Below are positions 24,295 to 35,000 of a stretch of 64,000 bases of DNA, piece by piece. Position 1 is the stretch's first letter, and each line of letters opens with the position of its first letter. Made by a program: the position numbers and the translations under genes. The notes below the pieces were generated by a model, which made no database searches, had not been told where the DNA came from, and saw only the letters and a program-made list of their open reading frames with translations. Where the stretch lies: NCBI GenBank assembly GCA_964440935.1, contig CAYTTY010000005.1:56741-120740 (forward strand). Reading direction: 5' to 3'. This DNA comes from WJJR01 sp964440935 (lineage in GTDB: Bacteria > Zixibacteria > MSB-5A5 > WJJR01).

Positions 24295-26375
24295 TGGACC
24301 TCCAGCGGTGTCGCCTTCGGTGTTGATTGTGTCTCGCAGGCCCCCAGTTCAATGGGCAAGCGAATGTAGAACGTTGTGCCTTGGCCCAATTCCGTCTCGA
24401 AGTGGAGAGCTCCTCCGTGCTTATCGACGATGATCGATCGGGCAATGGCTAAACCCTGTCCGGTGCCCCGGCCTACACCCTTGGTGGTGAAGAAGGGATC
24501 GAAAATCCGGTCGCGGATGTCCGGCGGGACCCCTTTACCTGTATCGGCAATCTCAATGACAACATCATCCCCATCCCGGCGGCTCCGCACGGTAATTGTG
24601 CCTTTTCCCCCTTTTTGATCGCCCACTACCTCCCCTATAGCATGGGCCGCGTTGATAAGGATATTCAAGAAGACCTGATTCAGCTCACCGGGATGGCAGG
24701 CGACCATCGGGAGATCCGGCTGGAGCTCGGTCACCACGTCGCTCACGTATTTCAACTCGTTGCGGGCCACGGTCAATGTGTTTGTCAATGCGTCATTCAA
24801 GTTGGTCGCTGTCATGTTGTCACCCTGATCCGGGTGGGAAAATTGCTTCATTGCCTGAACGATGGAGGATACACGCTGCACGCCGTCCTGGGTCTGACCG
24901 ATGGCGTGAGGAACCTCGTCGCGGAGAAATTCGATGTCCACTGACTGCGCCAGATTGTGATAGAGAGTGGCAACGTCCGATGAGCTCTCCCCGGTTATGT
25001 GATCCGCCATCTCCTGCGCGGCCTGAAGCAACGTCAGGACATCATCAAACGACGTCTTCATAAACTGGAGATTATCGCCAATGAACTGAATCGGGGTGTT
25101 GATCTCGTGGGCGATGCCGGCGGCCAATGATCCGACGGCCTCCAGTTTTTGCGATTGGCGCAGCCGGTTCTCCAGTTCGATTTCACTGGTGACATCACGA
25201 TAAACCGCAGCGACATTGGTGATCAGCCCCTGGTCGTTACGAATTGGTGAAATCGTTGCTTCCAGAATCTGGAGTTGATCGCTGCCGGTACGGCGCCGCA
25301 ATGTGCCCGACCACACGTGGTCGTCACGGATCGTCTGCCAGATGTTATCGTAGTTTGCATCGTCATGCTCGTCGCTGCAAAGCAGCATCATATTCTTGTA
25401 GAGGACCGCGTCGCGGGCCATACCGAAGATCCGTTCGAAGGCCGGGTTGATGTATTCAATGGCACCATTCGATGCTGCAATGACAATCGCTTCCGGCGAC
25501 TGCTCGATCGCGACAGCCAGTTTGTGGCGTTCTTCCTTCTCTTCCTGCAAGAGTGCCCTTGAATTCCGCAGCTCGATCTCTCGCTGCTTGCGTTCCCCGA
25601 TCTCCGTTTCCAGATCTTGTGTCCGTTCTTGAACGCGCAGCTCGAGGTGATCATGTGCATCCTGCAAAGCCCGCGATGTCAATTGAATCCGTGTCAGCAT
25701 GGTGTTAAACTGATTCACGAGCACACCGACTTCATCTTTGCCGTACTCCGTGGCGCGGACAGAATAGTCATTCTCCGTCGACACGCGTTCGGCCAGATCA
25801 GCCAGTTCGAGAATCGGTCTCACGATAATGCGTTGAATCTGGGCGCTGAACACGAGAGACAGCAACAACGACATAAAAACTGCGATTCCGGTTGTGCGTG
25901 CGATGTTGGCAATGTGTTCGTCAAGCGCATCGAGGCCCGCCAACAGATGAACGATCCCCAGGGAGTCGCCATCGACCGTGATTGGTTCCCACACGTGGAC
26001 ATGGTCCTCGTGCGAGATATGCCCCTCCGGCGACGGGATGAGACGATGGAGGTTCATTCCGACGGTGTCGCCAACATAGTGGGCGAACAGTCGACCATCG
26101 GATGTGTAGACCTCGCCCAGAAGCACATCGGGCTTGGCCGAAAGTGCATTGAGAATTCCCCTGGCATCGGCCGGACTATTGAACAGAACGGCTGCGCTGG
26201 AGTTATCCGCAACAATCCGGGCCATGGTCGACAATTCCTGGACCATCTGGCGTTTGGTCGATTCACTTTCATATTGGATGAACACCACAGAGGCACATAC
26301 CAGCGCGATGCAACAGGTCCCCACCACCAGGACTGTCATCTTCGTCCGCAAGGACCAATCGCGGAATGCTCTCAT
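24291..26375 (-). CDS. Membrane histidine kinase with YfiN-type (CHASE8-like) sensor
   Basis: 694 residues. Membrane segment 12-33; periplasmic domain about 35-160 with the CHASE8/YfiN pattern (LSTMARIVADNSSAAVLFN...A..iL.aL.akp.V..gevY..dGrlFA.Y); second membrane segment about 162-182; HAMP 183-238; coiled coil; PAS 285-400; HisKA with His423 in LAAGIAHEINTP; HATPase with N box, DTGKGVPPD and FFTTKGVGRGTGQGL. The kinase half closely resembles the end of the giant kinase upstream. In Pseudomonas YfiN the same sensor drives a diguanylate cyclase and is held in check by periplasmic YfiR. Start overlaps the YfiR-like stop by four bases. Confidence 0.9.
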   Translation of the reverse strand: MRAFRDWSLRTKMTVLVVGTCCIALVCASVVFIQYESESTKRQMVQELSTMARIVADNSSAAVLFNSPADARGILNALSAKPDVLLGEVYTSDGRLFAHYVGDTVGMNLHRLIPSPEGHISHEDHVHVWEPITVDGDSLGIVHLLAGLDALDEHIANIARTTGIAVFMSLLLSLVFSAQIQRIIVRPILELADLAERVSTENDYSVRATEYGKDEVGVLVNQFNTMLTRIQLTSRALQDAHDHLELRVQERTQDLETEIGERKQREIELRNSRALLQEEKEERHKLAVAIEQSPEAIVIAASNGAIEYINPAFERIFGMARDAVLYKNMMLLCSDEHDDANYDNIWQTIRDDHVWSGTLRRRTGSDQLQILEATISPIRNDQGLITNVAAVYRDVTSEIELENRLRQSQKLEAVGSLAAGIAHEINTPIQFIGDNLQFMKTSFDDVLTLLQAAQEMADHITGESSSDVATLYHNLAQSVDIEFLRDEVPHAIGQTQDGVQRVSSIVQAMKQFSHPDQGDNMTATNLNDALTNTLTVARNELKYVSDVVTELQPDLPMVACHPGELNQVFLNILINAAHAIGEVVGDQKGGKGTITVRSRRDGDDVVIEIADTGKGVPPDIRDRIFDPFFTTKGVGRGTGQGLAIARSIIVDKHGGALHFETELGQGTTFYIRLPIELGACETQSTPKATPLEVQ

Positions 26376-26923
26376 CGTGACGCCACCTCTCCAATCATGA
26401 GGAGCTTTGAGCTGATTTTGAGATCGCCGTCTTCCGCCAGATCCGGTCGAATGCGAAAGCGTACGGTTCCCTTCCTGATCAGGAACTCGATGATGCCGTT
26501 GTCATCGGTGAATCCCCGCCAGTCGCCTACGGTCAGAACACCACGTTTTGCGTAGTTGGCGAGTAGTGGTGTGGCCATTCTTCTGACGGATTCATCGACA
26601 TAGACAATGTGGCACGAATCGGCCTGCTTCAGATCAACTTGGCGTATTACCTCGACCGTCCGTCCATGTGCCAGCTTGCCGGATACCGCCTGATCCAATG
26701 CGTTGCCAAAAGGATCATCACCCAAAATGCCGATCACAATTGGTGCATCAATTGAGCTGAAACGGTCGGCCGGCCATTCGACGAAACGGGCAAAATTGAA
26801 CAAATATGCCGCTTTGACCTGGTATTCGGACGGTCGTTGCTCCAGTTGTCCGGAGACGGCGGCGGGCAGCACGACCATCAACCCGACGATCACCACGACT
26901 ATCCATCGCCACGGGTGTGACAT
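26372..26923 (-). CDS. YfiR-like (DUF4154) periplasmic protein
   Basis: 183 residues from the ATG at 26923, whose A overlaps the TGA of the TonB receptor gene (TGATG); TGGAG lies eight bases upstream. Signal peptide to about residue 25 (VVLPAAVSGQ). The mature protein has the DUF4154 core: EYQVKAAYLFNFARFVEWP, IGILGDDPFG, LAHGRTVEVIR, CHIVYVDES and VLTVGDWRGFTDDNGIIEFL. YfiR of Pseudomonas is a periplasmic dimer that inhibits the YfiN cyclase. Next to a kinase with a YfiN-type sensor, it most likely controls that kinase. Confidence 0.93.
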   Translation of the reverse strand: MSHPWRWIVVVIVGLMVVLPAAVSGQLEQRPSEYQVKAAYLFNFARFVEWPADRFSSIDAPIVIGILGDDPFGNALDQAVSGKLAHGRTVEVIRQVDLKQADSCHIVYVDESVRRMATPLLANYAKRGVLTVGDWRGFTDDNGIIEFLIRKGTVRFRIRPDLAEDGDLKISSKLLMIGEVASR

Positions 26924-29034
26924 CAGAATCTCCACTTCATTCCGGCATAGACGCTGCGTTCGATAGCGGTTTCCCGAAGGGTCAACCCGTAATCAGCCTC
27001 GCGGTGCCGCGGGTGCAGGAGATCGCGACCGACGACTTCGGCCTCAATGGTTCGAAACGGTCGTGCCGCAACACGGAGATCAAGTTCTGTCAATGCCGGC
27101 AGGTTGCCCTGGCGAACGGCGTCTTGATAGCGCACCACACCACTCAGATCGACCATGGAGGCCGGCGACCAGTGCCATTGCAGTACGGCCATGTGTCGAG
27201 GCGTGACGTGTTCGGTCCGATAAAAACCGTCATTCGATGATTTACGTCCGCTATCGATGAACAAACGAAAGTAGCTGTAGTGAGCGCTCATACGCCACTG
27301 GGGACTCATCGACCACGCCGCAGCGCACTCCAATCCATACGACTCGCCGGTGCCTCCGTTGCGCAAGTGAATCGGCAAAACAATGTGCGTTGGAGGATCA
27401 CCTTCGGGCGCAGGAACACCATATGAAATGCTTCTGAGCCGGTCATAATCATTATAGAACACAGTCACATCCGTATGGGCATTGTCCATGATGGCCGTCC
27501 GCCAACCGAATTCGTAGGCGATCAGTTCTTCATTGCCGAAGCCGGAATCCGGTTCCACCGTCGTCAGAACCGAGAGCTGGTTGTCTTCGCCAAGTGCGGA
27601 TGGCGGGAGCAGCGCAATGGCATACACACCGCTCCGCTCAATGCGGCTCGGCGTACGAATGGCCCGTGACACGGCGGCCCACAGCGTGTGCGTGGAGACC
27701 GGTTGCCACGACAGCCGGAGATTCGGCTGAACGTTGAACCCCGTGTAGGTGTGATCCTCGAATTTCGATCCCGCCCACAGAGTGAGTTGATCGCGGACAA
27801 GTTCGACGGACTGTTGCACGAACGCACTCAGTATGCTACGATCATCATCGGGACTGCCGAACCGTGAGAACTCGGTATCGACCATGAGGTCGTCGTGGAG
27901 ACGCATTCCCGCACCCCAACTCAACTCCCACCGGTCGGCTTGTTGATACCAATGCTGATAGTCAACGTCAAACGTCGTGAGGTAGAATTCCGATGTGAGG
28001 TCATCACGTTCGGAGCGGTCGACGTAAGCTGTGAGGTTCATTCGCGAACGGTCGGATACGTGGTGCTCCCAATGTCCAAGCAGGTGCCACCCCATGAAAA
28101 CGGCCTGTGCGGCAGTGCTGGTGACTGTTGCAGAGGCCAGTGAGGGCAGCATCCACTGCGACTGCGCCGTTCCATCGTAGAGATCACCCTGTATGCTCAG
28201 TTGGTCAGGCCCGCGCTGATCGATATCCAAACGGAATCCGCCTTGAGCGACACTCCAGGAATCGTGGTGTGCGCCATCAGGTAAGCGACCGATGCTGCTG
28301 CGTTCGTTCCCGCGCACATAGACTCGATAGTCACCGATATCGCCGACCGGCCCGCCGTAACGGACTGTCCCGAATGCCGATTCCACAGTGCCGCCTCCCG
28401 ACGCCACCAATCCGCCTTGCGTCTGGGACGCGTCTTTGGAGATGACATTCACGACTCCATTGACGGCGTTGGCGCCCCATGTCGATGCGCCCGGGCCGCG
28501 GATGACTTCGATACGCTCCACATCCGCCAGATTGATGTTCTGCATATCCCAATTGACGCCGGAGTAATGCGGATTGTAAACCGATCGCCCGTCGATGAGT
28601 ACGAGGAGCTTGGTTGCATACTGGCTTGTGAAGCCACGTGCACTGATGGCCCACTTGCCGGCGTCGATTCGCGCCACGTGAAATCCCGGAACCAGCCGCA
28701 ACGCATCGGCAATCGTCGTGACGCCGGCGCGCTCGATGTCTTCGGCGGTCAGGACGTAGACGGCAGCGGCAGCGTCAAACAGGGGTTCATCGGCCTTGCT
28801 CACGATGGAGACCTGCAGGTTGGCAAGGTCTTCAAGGTCCAATTGTGTCAGGTCCTGACCAGCAGAGTAGTCTCCTTGCGCTCGCGACACCGGCACGGCG
28901 AGTACGATCATCACGCAGAATGCGCCGATCACAACCAGAACGTTTCGAACAATCGGAGCCGATCGCAGCAGTGTTCGCAGACGGTGGTTGCGTGTGATCG
29001 TCTGTGTCTCTCGTGTGAATGACTGTTCAGTCAT
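26923..29034 (-). CDS. TonB-dependent outer-membrane receptor
   Basis: 703 residues from MTEQSFTRETQ at 29034 (GGAG with a six-base gap). Long N-terminal signal region with hydrophobic core VLVVIGAFCVMIVLAVPV. Plug domain: VYVLTAEDIERAGVTTIADALRL, VPGFHVARID, SARGF, LLVLIDGRSVYNP, VERIEVIRGPGASTWGANAVNGVVNVIS. A beta-barrel follows, ending YAGMKWRF with terminal Phe. The pre-plug stretch DLTQLDLEDLANLQVSIVSK is typical of receptors encoded beside YfiR-like proteins and kinases. Its place in a signalling operon suggests sensing more than nutrient uptake. Confidence 0.93.
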   Translation of the reverse strand: MTEQSFTRETQTITRNHRLRTLLRSAPIVRNVLVVIGAFCVMIVLAVPVSRAQGDYSAGQDLTQLDLEDLANLQVSIVSKADEPLFDAAAAVYVLTAEDIERAGVTTIADALRLVPGFHVARIDAGKWAISARGFTSQYATKLLVLIDGRSVYNPHYSGVNWDMQNINLADVERIEVIRGPGASTWGANAVNGVVNVISKDASQTQGGLVASGGGTVESAFGTVRYGGPVGDIGDYRVYVRGNERSSIGRLPDGAHHDSWSVAQGGFRLDIDQRGPDQLSIQGDLYDGTAQSQWMLPSLASATVTSTAAQAVFMGWHLLGHWEHHVSDRSRMNLTAYVDRSERDDLTSEFYLTTFDVDYQHWYQQADRWELSWGAGMRLHDDLMVDTEFSRFGSPDDDRSILSAFVQQSVELVRDQLTLWAGSKFEDHTYTGFNVQPNLRLSWQPVSTHTLWAAVSRAIRTPSRIERSGVYAIALLPPSALGEDNQLSVLTTVEPDSGFGNEELIAYEFGWRTAIMDNAHTDVTVFYNDYDRLRSISYGVPAPEGDPPTHIVLPIHLRNGGTGESYGLECAAAWSMSPQWRMSAHYSYFRLFIDSGRKSSNDGFYRTEHVTPRHMAVLQWHWSPASMVDLSGVVRYQDAVRQGNLPALTELDLRVAARPFRTIEAEVVGRDLLHPRHREADYGLTLRETAIERSVYAGMKWRF

Positions 29035-29068
29035 CTCATACTCCGTAGTGGCGCTGGAACGCGAGTCC

Positions 29069-32000
29069 CTACTGCGTCTCCAGGGTCGCGAGTTTCTTGC
29101 CCGATGACTTGGGCTCTCCGATCGGGAGGGTGACCCGGAATGTCGAACCGACACCGACGTCCGTATCAAATGTCAACGCCCCCCCGTGTTTCTCGACCAC
29201 CACCGACCGTGAAATGGCCAATCCCTGGCCCGTTCCCTTGCCGACCGGTTTGGTTGTGAAGAACGGCTCGAAAATCCGGTCACGCAATTCCGGCGGGATA
29301 CCGTTCCCGGTGTCACTGATTTCAACGATGACGTATCCGTCTTCTGCACGTGTTCGGGCAGTGATGGTGCCCTTCTCCACCGATTCTTTGCCGATACGGT
29401 CTGCGATGGCGTGCGCGGCGTTGACCAGCAGGTTCAAAAACACCTGATTCAAGTCGCTGATGTAACACCACACCGTCGGCAGGTTCTCCTGAAGCTCGGT
29501 CTTCACGTCGGCAACGTATTTGAGTTCGTTGCGTGCCACTGTCAGCGTGCTGACGAGAGCACGGTTGATGTCTTCCGGCGTCTTTTCCCCTTTATCCGGA
29601 TGCGAGAAATCCTTCATGGCGCGGACGATTGATGCCACACGCTTCACACCATCCATTGTCTGGGTGATGGCGCGTGGGATTTCGTCCCGCAGGTATGTGA
29701 TGTCAGCCTTTTCATACGCCGTGTCCAGTTGCAGGAGGCAGTGTTCAAATTCGGGACGGTTCCGGAGCGTCTCTCGAAGTTCTGCCGTTGTATCCAGCAA
29801 CGTCACCAGATCATTGAACGAATCGGACATGAAGCGGATGTTGTCGCCGACGAACTGGATAGGCGTGTTGATTTCGTGAGCGATTCCGGCCGCCAAAGAA
29901 CCGACCGCCTCAAGTTTCTGGGCCTGCCGCAACTGCGTTTCCATCTGTATTTCCTGGGTCACGTCACGTTTAACGGCCACGTAGTTGACAATCACCCCAT
30001 CGGAATTGCGAACCGGTGAGATTGTGGCATCTTCCTGGTAGATGGTCCCGTCTTTGCGGCAATTGATGAGCCGTCCCTGCCACTGCTCTCCACGTGACAA
30101 CGCCGCCCACAAATCCCGGTAAAACTCGGGCGGATGCTGGCCACTTTTCAAGATGCTCGGATTAGTGCCAATCACTTCGGCACGCGTGTAGCCGGTGATC
30201 CTCTCAAACGCCGGATTGACATACTGGATGGTTCCATCGGTGTCGGTCACCATAATCGCTTCCGCTGATTGTTCTACAGCGATGGCGAGACGCTTGCGAT
30301 CGTCTTCCGTGCGCTTGCGTTCGATGACCAGTGAAATACGATCGGCAAGACGCTGCAGCAGGTGCAGATCGTCGTCGGTGTACAGGGTGTCCCGACTGTA
30401 GCTTTGTACGACCATAACGCCGAACACGTCGCCCAGGGTCTTCAGCGGGACACCCATCCAGACGAGGGAGTCGGTTCCCACCAGTTCGACCTCGCCTGAT
30501 TCCAACAGTTCTCTTTCCAGCTCGCCATCTGCGAGCAACGGCAACCCGGTGCGGCGTACGTAATCGGTGAGTGTCTTGTCCATACAAACGGGCGTGTTCA
30601 GTTCGACCGTATCATACTCATCCACGCAATACGGGAGCGAATACGTGTCTTTGCCAGCGTCATACAACGCGACGTAGAAATTGTCTGCTGCCATGACGCG
30701 TGTAACCTGCCGATGAGAAAATTGCACGACGTCTTCCAGATTTTCCGTGATGTTGGTTGCTTGTGAGATGCGGTTGAGCACCTCTTGAATCACCTCTTCA
30801 CGGCGACGCTCAGTCACGTCGCGCGCATTCACGACCATCCGGGGTACGCCGGAGACGTCGGGCAACACTCCAAACACACCCTCAAAGCGACGATACGAAC
30901 CATCGCGATGCTGCAAGCGGAACTCCAGTGCCATGTTGCCCTGCGCTTCCTCGATAATGTCACGCTGTAACTCACCGTACGCGTCAACGTCCTCGGTGTG
31001 CAGCAACTCGTATATGTCGACTTCGTGAAACGTCTCCGGGTTGCAACCCAGTGTACGTGCCAGGGAGGGACTGGCGTACTCAATGCGCCCCAGATCCGAG
31101 AGGATGGCCACGATGTCCAAAGCGTTTTCGAACAGCGCGCGATAGAGCTGCTCGCTGGCGGCCAGCGCACGTTCCGCTTCAACGCGGTCCGAAATATCGA
31201 GGAAGTTCTGAAGCTGGTATGACGTGTCACTGAGTTGGACATGGGTGATCGAGTTGATCACAGGGATATCACAATTATCGTACGTTTTGAGTGTCATCTC
31301 GCGGGTAGATTGCTCCACTGCGAATGCGCCTGCCATACAGTCCGCCTTGCCACTGGCGCAGATGAATTCCGAACACGGCCGCCCCAGAATGTAGTCTCGA
31401 CCGCGGCCGATCATCTTCGCCGCGACGGAATTGACATCGGTTACTGTTCGGGTCTCGGTATCAACTAACATCAGGCCGGTCTGAATCGTGGTGAGAATCG
31501 CATTGAGGGTATCCCGACTTTCGCGCAGCTCGCGTTCTTTGCGTTTGATTTCGCTCAGATCCGTGATCACGCCGACCAGTCCCTCGGTGGAGCCATCATC
31601 CCGCGTGAGCACCGCCTTATGCATGCGCACCGGTCTTACGGAGGCATCACTCGATACAAGTACTGTTTCAAACTCCTGTGTACCGCCGTTTGTCAGGAGT
31701 AGACGATCTTGATCATTGAACTCTTTGGCGCGGCTCAGGGGTTGAACGTCGAAGACGTTATGTCCAAGGAACTGGTTCAACGGCCGTCCGATGTACTCAC
31801 AGAGGGCCCGATTGACGAAGCGGTAGATGTGTTCGTGGTCCTTGTAAAACACTGGCTGCGGGATCGTGTCGAGCAAGCGCTGGAGAAAATCATGCGATCG
31901 TGTCAGCTGCGCGTGAGCGTTTCGTAGTTCGATCGTTTCGCTCACGACGTCGGCGATGCCGGTTAAGAGTACGCGCTCTTCCGTCGAAAATGGACCTTCG

Positions 32001-35000
32001 TCCAATTCCGGAGATTCTTCGGTATAGAAGACGTCAATAGAGCCACGCTCTTCGCCGTTGACCATGATCGGGCAGTGTTGCACCCAAGGCGACTCCTGGA
32101 ACACGGCGGTCGTAAACACCTGATCATCCATGCGCAGCCGGGCACAGGTGATCTCCGGATACTGCCAGCCGGGCGGCAATTGACGAACAATGGCCTGCAA
32201 CACATCGTTGATGCCATCCTCAGCGCGTATGATATGCATCACATTGAACATGCAAGAGAGTTCCTTCACACGCTCGCCCAATTGGTGTGTGCGTCGCTGC
32301 AGTTCTTTCTCTTTATTCTTCAGCTCAGTAATGTCGGTGTAGATTCCCAGCAACCCGATAACATTGCCATAGTCATCGCGGAGGGGTACTTTGTTGGTGA
32401 GAATGTCGACAACTGTGCCGTCGGGCCGGCGTTGCGTTTCTTCGATATTGAGAATCGTCTCGCCGGTTTCGATGGTCTTACGGTCACATTCCCGATAGAA
32501 ATCCGCCTCGTGGCGATCCCAAACCAAGTCATAGTCCGTCTTGCCGACAACGTCATCCGGCGAGGAGAGACCGGCCGCCTCGGCAAATTGCGGATTGCAT
32601 CCGAGATAACGGCTCTCGGCGTCTTTCCAGAAAATGTATCCGGGAATTGTCGACAGGATCGATTTGAGCAATTCGGACTTGGTACTAAGTGCCGCCTGCA
32701 ATTGGAGTTGCCCCGTCACATCCACACCGGAGCCGATAAGTCCGATCACCGATCCGTCAGTGTCACGGATCACGGAGTTCCACCAGACCACAGTTCTTTC
32801 TTCGCCCGATTTCGTCCGAATTCTGTTCTGCCACTCCTGGTAGTCCGGAACATCACCCTGAATGACTTGACTGTGCAACGATCGGAGTTGGTCATGATCC
32901 TCGGGGTCGAACATCGTGGTAATGGCGTCACGTCCAACCAATTCGTCCCGCGTGTATCCCAGTACGTCACATGCGTGACGGTTTACCGTCGTGATACAGG
33001 CGTTGCGATCCATCACAACAATCAATGAACCGGCGGTATCGAGATACTGACGTGCCAGATCTCGCTCCTCCGTGATCTGCTGGGCGGCACGCCGTTGTTC
33101 GGCAATATCTTCCGAAATGATCTGGACGCCGCTAATCGCACCGGACTCTTCTCTCACCGGAGTCCACGTCGAGCGGTACCAGGCACGCCCCGCCGGAACG
33201 ACGGCCTCGTCTTCTGTTGTGAGGACGTCTCCCGTTTCGACCACTTTTCGTATTCGCTCCGCTATCAGCCGGCCGAACTCATCGCCGAACAACTCGGTCA
33301 CTGAGCGCCCAACGAGCTCATCAGGCCGCACCTGCATTTGTTCGCATGCTTTGCGGTTCATCAGAATGCAGCGGCCGTTTGCGTCGTAGTAGCCGATGCC
33401 CAAACCGGCATGTTCGAGCAGAAGACGATGACGTGACTCGCTGGCGCGGAGCTGCCGTTCGGCCGCCTTTATCTCCGAAATGTCACGGGCGAAGGCGCAA
33501 ATCATCGTCTCATCATTAAAGGCCATTACGGATGCCGTGATCTGAACCGGAAACTGTGAGTGGTCGCGACAGCGATGCTCAATTTCAAAGGTCAAGGACC
33601 CGGCGCGTTTCAGATCATCAACATGATCGGGCCATTTGTCACGAGGCATGTTGGGGTCAATATCCCAGACATGCATTTGAAGCAACTCCGTCTCCGTGTA
33701 ACCCAGACGGTTCTGCGCCGCACGATTGACGTAACGAAATGCGCCCTTCTCATCGACCCAGTACATGGCATCGCCGGCGTAGTCGATGGCTTCTTTGAAC
33801 GATCTGAGATGTTCTTCGAGGTGTTTCCGCTCAGTAATGTCCTCGACCATACTCACGCCGAATCGGACATTGCCATTCTCATCTCGGACGGCGGTGCCGG
33901 TCAGACGTCCCCATCTCACCTCACCATTTTTACAAATAAAGCGCTTCTCCAACTTGTAGACATCCCGTTGACCGGCGAACAGCTCTTGAGCAAGGGTCAG
34001 ATCCGGTTCAATATCCTCCGGATGAGTGACATCCATGAAGGATCGCTGCGAGAGTTCCTCGCTGGTGTATCCAAGGACTTGTTGCAGCGCCGCATTGCTG
34101 TCGATCAGACGCCCATCCGATCCCATGATGGCCACTCCTACACCGGCATGATCGAACGTGGCACGGAATCGCACTTCGCTGCGGCGCAACTGCTGTTCGA
34201 CGTCCTTTTCGCGCGATATGTCAAGAATTACACCTTGCAATTGGTGGTACGGTTGTCCGGTCGCCGGGTCGATACGGGTGACAACGCGCATGACATCCCG
34301 CACCCAAACGTATTCCCCGTCGCTTCTCTGCAGGCGGTACTCACTGTGCTGCTCGGTGGCGCTGGTTTTCTTCTCCAACCATTTACGCATCGCGTCCGCA
34401 CGGTCATCGGGATGCAACTGGTGAACCCATGAACCGGGATCGGTCGTCCAAGTGTCGGCGGGGTATCCCAGCAACGACTGGAGTTGTGGACTGACATAGG
34501 TAAAGCGTTGGGTTGAGGCATTGGCTTCGTAGATGACGGCGTCAAGCCCTTCAACGAGACTTTGATACCGTTCGCGGGCATCACGGATGCCGTAGATAAT
34601 GCGGTTGTGATTGCGGATGATGTCGCCGATTTCATCGGAGCGGCAGTACCGCTCGGAGACGACGGCGTGATCGGAGCCTTCGGCCAGCCGCTTTGTTTGC
34701 GCACGTAACAGTTCTGTCAGAGGGCGCAGGATGGTTGCACACACCGCAGCGACTATGACCAGCACGGTGAACAACGTCACCAGTGAATGTATGATCCACG
34801 AGTGCGTGTAACCGAGTGAGATACGTTCGGACAGCACGATCAGCAACAGGGCGGGCGGTATCAACGACCACAGAATGTTGCGGTACATTCGCGAGGTGAA
34901 CGGATTACGCCAGTTGAGGAGCCGCCGACGTGATTCGGGCTTTGGTGGTTCCTCTGGTTGCGACGATTCGGGGTTGTCAGCAGTCGCATTGTCCGGCTTT